Part shown: in pieces, positions 55,131 through 64,000 of the stretch | How the letters are laid out: every line of letters begins with the position of its first letter | Position numbering within the stretch: position 1 is the first letter of the stretch | Source of the DNA: Ampelocalamus luodianensis | Lineage: Eukaryota > Streptophyta > Magnoliopsida > Poales > Poaceae | Length of the DNA stretch: 64,000 nucleotides | Direction of reading: 5' to 3' | NCBI GenBank assembly: GCA_036346255.1 | Contig: CM070623.1 | Coordinates: 4,816,407-4,880,406 of the forward strand | Notes under the pieces: model-generated | What the model saw: only the letters and a program-made list of their open reading frames with translations | Databases searched by the model: none | What the model was told of the DNA's origin: nothing | Program-made: the position numbers and the translations under genes

Positions 55131-56113
55131 ATCGTAGGTTGCCGATCTTTCACGATGGAAAATTCCGAACAAATATATGGAGCACGAATTACAAGATGCA
55201 ATTCGTACTATGATAGAAAAATCTCACACCCGTGCACACCACAACACATGAACGAGAGTAGAGATGAAACAAGATCAGCACACAAATTCAATCAACAAGA
55301 TTAAACCTGAGTAGCAATCAGAGATATCCTCGATGGAAAACTCTCAAGAACTCGCACACACGCGATAACAGGGGTAGACCCTCATGGCGACATGCCAAAT
55401 AACTCCAAAATCTAAAAACTCTACCTTTTCAATAGGCTATGCCCTGGGCTTATATTGGCACCTAAAGGTGCGGCCAAACACACACGGCTGAAAGCCAATT
55501 CTATCTCTAAGAAACAAACTAAAATATCATAAGTACAACTATGATTCTTTAAATGATAACAAAATTAGAGATAGAAACTATCTCATGGATTGATTCATGT
55601 GAAAATCTTTATGTCGATCCAAACTGAACCAACATAGAAACCGTGAGCTGGATCGTCTGTATAGGGCACGGTTACCCCCTTTGGCGCTTGACTTTCCTCT
55701 AGACTCGGCTTTCCTTTCGACTTCCTTTCTGGCGCATATCTGGATCTCGATCTTTCCGTCTTCCTTACTTGCCATATTGGATTTGGATCACCTGGTCGAA
55801 GACTTTGTCGTAGACCTTATCGAAGACCACCTGGACGTGGTCGTAGACCTCTTGGACTTGGTCGCAGAGCACCTGAACATGGTCGTAGACCATCTGGTGG
55901 TGATCATGAGCCACCTAGTCGTGGTCGTAGGCCAATTGGTGCTGGTCGTAGAACCTCCGAGCTAGTCGTAGACCCTTAGAAACTAGTCATAGACCATCAG
56001 GAACTAGTTGTAGACCATCAGGAACTGGTCGTGGACCTTGCTCCCTTCTGGCTCTACTTGCACCTGGCCTACTCTTGGCCAAATCAGTAACAGTGCTATC
56101 TGGTGCCACATCA
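55131..56113 (-). repeat. duplicate of the gypsy 5' LTR (copy B)
   Basis: Matches 47086-48073 nearly throughout, starting at aaatcgtaggttgccgatct (copy A: aaatccgtgggttgcccgat). The innermost about 30 bp of the LTR, its primer site and gag are absent; the tail of the copy A Tat element lies there instead. This is the left edge of the tandem duplication. Confidence 0.9.
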
Positions 56114-56267
56114 GAAGGCCAAGAAATCCAAGAATAAGGCGAAGGGCCAAAAACCTCCAGACAACAATTCCAAGGAAGTCATGACCATAAGCGATAAGGA
56201 GCCATGAAGTTCTAAGCCATACTCCGACCGAGGCAAAGGTAAGCGCCCCGAGCAAAAGAACAACAAG
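56114..56267 (+). pseudogene. basic gag segment of the Tat-type element (copy B)
   Basis: Same Lys-rich segment as 48074-48216 (KKAKKSKNKAKGQKPPDNNS), ending at the insertion near 56268. It resumes beyond 61568 (actatcgggaaggacacgac), where gag, protease and pol sequence follows. Confidence 0.55.
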
Positions 56268-59200
56268 TGCGGGGACCCCGGAGTTATCTCCGTAAGACCG
56301 AGACTAATCAAGGTCTTAGGGACATAACTCTAGATCTCCAGTAAATGGATTCCAACTTAACTCCATCTAAATGAGAGGCAACTAACGCTAGAGCCCGAAC
56401 GATCATGCGCTGCTCCTCTGCAAGCACTACATGATTGTCGGTTCTCCAACAAGTCAAGCGCAACACTTAGTGAGTTAAATAGGAAGCCATGAACAGCGAG
56501 TACAACTTATATTGGCTCCCAAGATCAGCGACCAATATAATCATACTCTCATACAACGTTGCTCACATCCATACAACATTCATACATAAATAGTACAAAA
56601 GGCATACAACAAAGTTTCAAGTTTACAATTAAAACAAGTGGCCGACCGGCCAAATTGAAGGAAGAGTATTAAGTAGCAGCGGAAACGAGTAAATAAACCA
56701 AAAGACCAGCAGTGGTATGCCCCATAACCCATCGGCAACCGACTGGGGGTTAAATGATAGCACACTACTCATCGGTGTCGTCTAAATCGACACCGACAAG
56801 CTCGTCGGTCTCATTATCTTCCTCACTGAAAAAGCCACAAACACAGCTGAGTACAAAAGAGTACTCATAAGTCTTACACAAATAAAAATAGTTATGCATA
56901 AGGTTGTCCAAAGGAAGGCTCATATTGGCTTAGTTTTGCGAAAAAGACGCAAGAACATACAACCTACACATGCTAGTTTTCCAAGTGCCATTTCAAAATC
57001 AGATTTGAAGTAGAAGTAAAGCATGTGAATAAGTAATCAATTCCATAACAAATGAATCATACCAACAACAAAGTGGCGGTCCACTTTGATACATCAACAA
57101 GCATGAACATCTCATTCATGTCGATACCAAGTTATAACCACGATTTTAATTCCAAGTCTAACAATAAGCAGCCACAAATTTCAAGCGGTTGTCCATAAAC
57201 GTGGACACGGCTATTCGAATAGATTTATACCCTGCAGGGGTGTACTACTTGAAGGGAAACGGGTAGGCTACACTAGAGCAAATTAAAAAAATTCTACTCG
57301 TAAACCAAGATCACTGCAGTTATAGATCACGGTCTTACCACTAGACGCGTAAGTGCGGAAGTTGATGCGACGCGTCAGGCGATGTAGTCGTACTCGATTG
57401 ATGCGATGCGTCGGGCGAGTAGTCGTACTACTTCCTCGTCCTCGTCGTGGCGTCCCGTCGACTCCTTTCTTGCGGTTCGTCCCAGCGCCACGTCATGGCG
57501 CCTTCAAAGGTATCCACACGTGCGGGAGGAAGCGGCGCCGCGGACTACTAGATCGCGCGGCGACTAGGGCGTGGGAGGGTGGCGGCGGGTTTGAGGATGT
57601 CACGAAAATCTCATCCCTCAACGATGCGCCCTGCCCTCCTTTATAGGCGTCCTTATAATGGGCTTCTACGAATAGAGGCCCATTAGGACTCAATGCCCGA
57701 TCTAATTCGGATCCAATCCGAATTGAGGCTTCACCCTAAGTGTGTGACCCTATGGTTCACGTATGTTTAGACATGACGCAAGTACACATACTTGGTCAAT
57801 AGTTGGTAGTGGCCTCTAGCAAAACGTGCCAACTCCTAAGCGCGCGTAAAGATCATATCGGACGAACCATCACAGCGTTATGTACATGCCAATCCCTTTG
57901 CCTCACGATATTCGGTCGAGCTCCAAGTGACCACTCTTTCTCGATCTGTGATCCGGAATCCCTTACTAGGTTAACTCTTAACCTTAAGTAGCATGACCAT
58001 GCATTTACGGATCCGATCACTCGAGGGCCAGAGATATCTCTCTCGGTAGAGAGGCAAATCCCATCTCGATTGACCATGCCTCATGACATGCTTCATGACA
58101 AACCAGCTACCTTTATAACTACCCGATTCACGGAGTAGCGTTTGATAGCCCCTAAGTAGGTCTATTCACATCTCAAGTACATGCGACAATCTCGGTCTAA
58201 GGACAAGCGTACATTGTGTAGAGAGAACCATAAGTATAAAGCTATGTCTCATGTTGGGTCGGTCCAACCCCATGTTCTAAACATGTGTCCACATTATTGG
58301 TTTGACATCTCCATGTCTATGACTTGTGAAACATGGTCATCAACCGATACATGTGCTAATCCATCATTCACGTGTGTCCTCACATGAACTCCGACTAGGG
58401 ACAACTTTAGAATAACCATACAAGTAAAGAGTTTCACAAACAAGTCACATACTTGTTAATCAACACAAAGGCAATATTCAAGGAACATTTATTAAATCAT
58501 GGATACAACAAAATATCATCATCAAAATGATTGCCTCTAGGGCATATCTCCAACACTACTTTACCCACATGACTTGATTAGCCCGTAAGCCTCCAGATGC
58601 CTCCGAATATAGCATACTTCCTATGGTATGCCGGTCGGGTAAATCAAGATACGGTCGTTTTTAGCAAGAAGACCCCGTTGAGCTAAGTCCCTCAACCCAT
58701 GGCTCCTAGGAAACACAAGACGTTAACGTCTCCATCCTACCTCCTAGGAAACACAAGACGTTAACGCCCCCATCCTATCGGCCCAAAAAGGAAACATAGG
58801 ATTTCTCGGTCCTATGTCCTTACAATTTCACCACCGTGGGACTCAACACAACAAAGCCTTCCCCCTACTTAACCATACAGCACCCATATACCGCGTGTGA
58901 TAGCACGAGTGTTGCTGAACAATGGTACCCAAAGTTCGGTCCTTAATTGTCGAGCAAGTCCAACCACATACCCAAATCTTGTGCACAAAGCACCATCACT
59001 AACCAACACTTGTCCAGACCAAAAGCTCATTTAAAAAGACAAAAATTAACTTATAAAAACAGATCGAAGATCTGAAACAAAAGTATATAATAAGAGTTGT
59101 GTTTATCCCATAATTGTCGGGTTATTCCGACAATCAAACTACTGAGTTCTAGACTTGCATGGCTAAGCACACCGAACAATATAATCTCACACATCCTATC

Positions 59201-61568
59201 ATAAGCATTTTAGTACTGGAATAATTCATGGATAGCCACAATGACAAGAATATAGGATGTGTCTAACTATTCATCACAAAAATAGCGACAATATCAAAAT
59301 AGCATGCAAGCAATTATCATTGCATCTATCCTAACAAAACTGGGATCAAATATGATGCAAAAAGAAAGTTCAAAGGATGCTTGCCTTGCTGGTAGGCTAA
59401 TTGCTCTCCCTCAGTAGCGTAAGAGTCAATATCAATAAGCTCGGAATCTATATAAATACAATCTAGAATAAACATTGAGAAATACTCCAAAATCAAGATA
59501 CTCAAAATGCATGATTTTCTACAGTAGCTAAGTCATGATTTTAGATGAATTTTTGTGAAAGAATTATTTCATTTTGATGTAGTATATGAAAGTTATAATG
59601 GTTTGAATTTCAGTTTTCGATATGTCTCTTTGGAGCAATTTAATTATGAGGCGAAAATTTGTAGAGCGGTGGCGAGTACAAGGATTACATGGATAAATAG
59701 AAAATATTATTATGAGTTCAAAATAGTTGAGTTTGCTTAATTTGGAGTTTTCATGATTTAATTATGAATTTCTAAAGTTATCAGCATTTTCTTTTGTAAA
59801 GATAATAGTGTTAATAGCTCTTTTTTTTTTCCAAAATAACGCTCCCTGTTACAGAGACATGTTTGAAACCAATTTTAATATAAATTTCATTAAAAATAAA
59901 AATTATCAGAAGTGGTTTCACTCATTTTGGAGTTAAAATGAATTAGTTATGTATTTTCAAAGTTATACATATTTTTGAAATTGCCAATAAATGGATTTCG
60001 GATTTTATATGTCGTTTTAGCCTCTTCTCACCGAGCGCGCTAGCCAAGGTCACCGACCGGCGGGCGATGAATAGTGCATTTTCATTTTAACTCGGATTTA
60101 TTTTGCGTTCGACCGGTGGGTCCATTTGGCCGACACGGTCCACGGACTTGGTCCACAAAGACATGCGCACGGCGCCGCGGGGTTTAAGGGAGGCCCACCT
60201 GCGGTCTCTCGCATCTCCCTTATCCTCACGGGTTTCTATGCGGGGCCCACATGTAATAGACTCATTACTACGGCTAAGACATCAATTAAATGCTAACTCA
60301 ATCATTAGGTATTTAATGAATGCGATTTCATCGTAACCTCCCGGCCTGATCTTTGGTGGAGTACGACAACGGGTTTTTGTCCGCGTTTCACCGGCGGCTC
60401 ACGGCGATTCCGACCACTGACGGCATGAACCAGGACATGTTTAGGTGCACAATAGTGTTGCGCTCCCAGTGGTCTCGGCGGCCGAGCCGGCTCATGCACA
60501 AGGCTAGCGGAGTTGGCAGCGGCGCTCAATACGACAAACTCGAAAACAGCAAAAAAAGTCACTCCGCAGCGCAAACAAGCGAGTGCCCGAGTGTCTAAAG
60601 ACTACTTGGAGGCTACCTGAGCTAGGTGGACGCTCGGGGAAGCTAGAAGTCAGTTGGAGCACCGACGGCGCCGGAGAAGAAGGTGGTGCCAACACGGCTG
60701 CACGCGGAGAGGAAGATCTGAGCAAAATGAAGCAAAGTGAATGCTTAGGTTAGCTCAAGGAGCTTAAGAGCAAGCCATAGGAGCAAGGAATTGGACAATG
60801 GCTTACCGTACCCAAGTGGGAGATGAAAGGTTGAGCTACGGCCAAAAAAGGCCAAATCTTCAATTCACCGAGATCCTGTCGTGCATTACCCAAATAGAGT
60901 TAGGGGTTTTTAATCTTAATCCTAAAGGCACGAAGTGACACGCTATGTTTCAGACAAATCTCACCAGAGACGACGATCACAAAGTGATGTCCTCGGGTGC
61001 GCGCTCTGGACGTGAGCTAGAGCACAAAGGTGAATCAGAGGCTACAAGCAAAGACAAGAACTGAGCTTAGCAAAAATGGAGAAGGCATTGAAGATGGAGT
61101 AGAGGGAAAACACCCGGTGGAAGCTTACCCAAGCGAGGAGCACAGGCGAGCTTCCTTCTTCTCGGTCAACAGAGAAGAAGTGAGGGAGAAGGAAGGGTTG
61201 CGAGGGGTATTAAGCTCGGATGTTGACGGAGATGGAGGCGGCGTGAAGTGCAGGAGCTCCAGGAGTGGCCAACGGCAGCGGCGGATTGACGGCGTCACCG
61301 GTGCGTGAAGAGATTGCGTCGCGTGGGCTCGGATCCTGCGCGCTGCCGAGGAAGAAGACGACTGTCATGTGGGCCGAGTGGCGGCGACACGGCAAACCAG
61401 TCCCAAAATTTGGGAAAAATTATATTAATTCATGATAATTAATATAGTATTTGAATAAATTATTTCAGAGGACTTTCAGGTGGTGCCCTTTCCATAATAA
61501 GGAAAAGTTTTAGAACATGATGACTAATGAGATGCATAATACCTCTTTATTATTTTGGGGATGTGACA
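56268..61568 (-). repeat. long LTR-like insert, copy B, containing a nested solo LTR
   Basis: Bounded by TGCGGGGACCCCGG on the left and GGGGATGTGACA on the right (TG...CA in either orientation). Without the nested 57250-58555 solo LTR it is about 4 kb. No gag or pol motif is present, so it is probably a solo LTR or a large non-autonomous element. Target duplication not certain (acaac may occur on both sides). A 35-36-bp tandem duplication lies at about 58702-58773 (cctaggaaacacaagacgtt twice). Confidence 0.6.
57250..58555 (-). mobile_element. solo LTR (1306 bp) with CTACT target duplication
   Basis: On the minus strand it begins TGTTGGAGATATGCCCTAGA, as in Angela/RIRE1-type copia LTRs of grasses, and ends ...CCCGTTTCCCTTCA. 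The identical pentamer CTACT flanks it at 57245-57249 and 58556-58560. No internal region remains, so it arose by LTR-LTR recombination. Only about 26 bp near its 58555 end survive in copy A (48575-48600). Confidence 0.9.
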
Positions 61569-62030
61569 ACTATCGGGAAGGACACGACTTTTCGGGTTTT
61601 TAACAAAAACTCGAGGACTATTATGCAGGCAAAGGACAACTTACTACTCTCGAGCAGGTAGGGCAAGTTAGTGGTCGTAAGTAGTCATACGACGACGATG
61701 ATATGCCATTCTAGGATCCGACGCATACCATCGAGCATATCTATGGGGGGTCATCGACATACGAGTCAAAACGACTGCTTAAGGCTGTCGAACGTGAGGT
61801 AAACTCCATTGACCCTCCTCTTGTCAATAAATTGCTGAAGTGATCGGAAATCACCATCTCTTTCAATAAGGGTGACTGCCCGATCCCTTCTACTCGACCA
61901 GGTCAGTTTTTGATTGTAGTCGAGCCCACCATCAACAATTGTCGAGTAAATTGAGTGTTAGTTGATGGTGGTAGCACGTTAAACATCTTGTTTCGAGTGC
62001 TCTGGATGAGATGCAAGTACCCAGGACCAA
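61569..62030 (+). pseudogene. Tat gag/protease approach region, copy B
   Basis: Continues the Tat element after the insert. Reads as degenerate gag C-terminal sequence, with phrases such as tattatgcaggcaaaggaca, catcgacatacgagtcaaaa and ctcgaccaggtcag. Copy A carries the same phrases in a changed arrangement (50036-50140 and 51060-51330). Confidence 0.5.
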
Positions 62031-62620
62031 GGTAAGACCGGTATGATACTCTTTTCATGGGATTGTACCGAGGTCTTCAGCCAAACCTATTGGCCAAGTT
62101 TCTCTTCCTTTAACATTTGGTTCTGCAAACAATTTCAGGATAGAGAAAATCTCCTTTGATGTGGCCAATTTCGATACGGCATATAACGCCATACTCGGAG
62201 GACCAACTTTGGCAAAATTCTTAATGGTTGCTCATTATGGGTATTAATGTCTTAAGATGCCAGGTCATAAATGAGTAATCACAATTCACTGTGATAAAAA
62301 GTTGGCGCATACGTGTGACCGTCGATCCCTCGAGATGCTTGGTCAGATACCAACTCGAGAAGAAAGCAAGGGACAGCCTTCGACCAAGCAGTCAAAGCCT
62401 AAAGCTACACCAAAGCCAAATGACCAGGGCAAAGAGGTTCCTCTTGATCCAGAGGAGCCCTCGAAGACTGTTCGCATCGAGGATACTTCTGACCCCAAAT
62501 AGGAAGACGCCATCGTTACTTTCCTCCGAGCTAACACATATGTCTTTGCGTGGCAAGCATCCGACATGGCCGGAGGCCCCAGGGAGGTGATCGAGCACAG
62601 GCTAGCTTTACAGCCTAACA
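62031..62620 (+). pseudogene. Tat-type gypsy protease region, copy B
   Basis: Nearly identical to 51370-51960, with the same stops (for example gtcataaatgagtaatcac and accccaaatagg) and a few substitutions. The shared stops show the element was already dead when it was duplicated. Confidence 0.8.
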
Positions 62621-64000
62621 AGAAACCCATAAAACAAAAATTATGGAGATTTGTACCTGATCGACGAGATGCTATCAGATCAGAATTGGACAAGCTACTT
62701 AAAACAGGCTTATAAAAGAAGTCGACCACCCAAAGTGGTTGGCCAACCCTGTAATGGTTAGGAAGTCTACTGGCAAGTGACGTATGTGTGTAGACTTCAC
62801 TGATCTTAATAAAGCTTGTCCAAAAGATGATTTTCCTTTACCTCGTATCGATCAGTTGGTTGATTCTACTGCTGGTTGTGAAGTATTAAGTTTTCTAGAT
62901 ACATATTCTGGTTACCATCATATTAATATGTGCCTAGAAGATGAAGAAAAGACCGTATTTATTACACCATTTGGAATATTTTGCTAGGTCAAAATACCAT
63001 TTGGTCTAAAAAATGATGGCGCTTCTTTTCAACGCTTGATGCAATCGACTTTTTCACCTCAACTTGGCCGAAATTTGGAAGCCCATGTTGACGATGTAGT
63101 TGTAAAAAGCATCAAGTGACTTAATCATATTTCAGACCTATAAGAAACATTCGACAACCTGAGAAAACACCGCTTGAAACTCAATCCTGAGAAGTGCGTG
63201 TTTGGAGTCTCTTTAGAAAAATTGATTGGATTCCTAGTCTCTATAGGGCGAATCGAAGCAAATCCCAAAAAATATAAAGGCCATTGTGCAAATACACCCC
63301 CCCCGACCACGAAGAAAGAAGTCCAGAAACTCACAGGGTGTATGGCAGCTTTAAGTCGTTTCATCGCACGACTAGGACAAAAAGGACTACCTTTCTTCAA
63401 ACTTCTGTGGAAGCACGAGGGTTTCGAGTGGTCAAAAGAGACAAACACTGCCTTTGAGGATGTCAAGAGGTATCTTACGAGTTCTCCTGTTTTGGTTTCT
63501 TTGAAACCAAAAGAGACGCTCTTAATTTATCTAGCTACCACGCCACAGGCAGTGAGCGCAGTACTGGTAGTAGAACGTGAAAACGTCCAATGACCAGTTT
63601 ACTACGTAAATGAAGTTTTACACGGGCCTAAGGAGCGCTACCCTCAAGTCAAAAAACTTCTATATGCCCTCCTCATGTCTTCAAGGAAACTGCGGCATTA
63701 TTTTCAGCGCACAAGATAATTGTGTCGTCTAAGTTTCCCTTAGGAGTGGTCCTCTAGAATAGGGAAGCAGCAGGATGTATGGCAAAATGGTCAGTAGAAC
63801 TTGGGGAGTTTGACCTCCATTTCGTGCCCTGAACGGCCATTAATTCTAGATCTTGGTAGACTTTGTCGCCGAATGGACAAATCCTAAACCTGTCCAGGAT
63901 CCCTAGTATGATACCCACGACCAGTGAATGATGTACTTTGATGGGTAGCTTACTCTAAGTAGCATGGGGGCTAGGGTGGTCCTGGAATCTCCTACAAGAG
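62621..64000 (+). pseudogene. Tat-type gypsy reverse transcriptase and RNase H, copy B (runs off the window)
   Basis: Duplicates 51961-53340. Contains MCVDFTDLNKACPKDDFPLP at 62784 onward, LDTYSGYHHI, VDDV near 63088 and the RNase H pieces (63174-63593). Has the copy A stops plus further ones, such as TGA at 62778 where copy A has TGG, and a one-base insertion in the a-run near 63270. The window ends in the second RNase H domain. Confidence 0.9.

Larger units (their letters stand above)
47086..64000. repeat. large tandem duplication of a nested gypsy cluster (A: 47086-55130; B: 55131 to window end)
   Basis: The order LTR, gag segment, LTR-like insert, protease, RT/RNase H occurs twice in direct orientation. 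Offsets grow from 8045 bp at the start to about 10.66 kb at the reverse transcriptase because copy B contains about 2.6 kb more. Long stretches are nearly identical (for example 49444-49880 / 59499-59935 and 52076-52930 / 62739-63595). Copy B continues beyond the window. Confidence 0.9.

Noticed and set aside
41343..64000. Endogenous pararetrovirus (tungro-like) sequence
   Set aside because: The reverse transcriptase, protease and integrase motifs are of the Ty3/gypsy type with integrase and a TTGGCGC primer site. No movement-protein-like or pararetroviral layout was seen.

Overview
The window looks like plant nuclear DNA from a grass, most probably rice (Oryza) or a close relative. The evidence is one intact intron-containing receptor kinase gene with the GC-rich, codon-biased coding sequence usual in grasses, Stowaway-like and hAT-type MITEs, copia elements with the TGGTATCAGAGC primer site, and Ty3/gypsy elements with typical grass features. 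Most of the remaining sequence is nested, decayed transposable elements.

Layout. 1-4.8 kb: several phase-compatible exons of an unrecognised plus-strand gene that carries an in-frame stop; a small non-autonomous LTR element (783-2357) sits in one of its introns. 4.8-10.5 kb: mostly non-coding, with two MITEs, a long (TA)n tract and a LINE tail. 10.6-16.1 kb: a long-TIR DNA element split by a minus-strand copia element that has a clean CATTT target duplication and a chimeric 5' end containing TRIM sequence. 16.8-18.3 kb: a tandem duplication. 18.4-19.0 kb: a fragment of the same LTR family as at 0.8-2.4 kb, joined to an intact 312-bp TRIM. 20.2-23.8 kb: the only convincing intact gene, an LRR receptor kinase of the RGF-receptor (RGI/RGFR, LRR XI) type in two exons. 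27.5-28.4 kb: a hAT MITE with a perfect 8-bp target duplication, then a 425-bp inverted repeat whose two arms resemble the 3' end of the receptor kinase gene. 28.6-36 kb: a hAT transposase relic split by a plus-strand copia element. 36.4-41 kb: foldback repeats and one candidate small coiled-coil gene. 41.3-64 kb: nested gypsy elements, namely a Tat-type element interrupted by a minus-strand gypsy element and by a long LTR-like insert. About 8-9 kb of this nest is present twice in tandem (about 47.09-55.13 kb, and 55.13 kb to the window end).

Working together. The receptor kinase is the only locus likely to have a cellular function here: secreted LRR ectodomain, one membrane span and an RD-type kinase, with an RxGG motif known in RGF peptide receptors. 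The most interesting extra signals are the hairpin sharing sequence with the 3' end of that gene (a possible small-RNA source or simply a shared repeat), the copia/TRIM chimera, and the tandem gypsy duplication, in which copy A reads as a patchwork of short blocks of copy B. No statement here rests on a database search; all alignments were made by eye.
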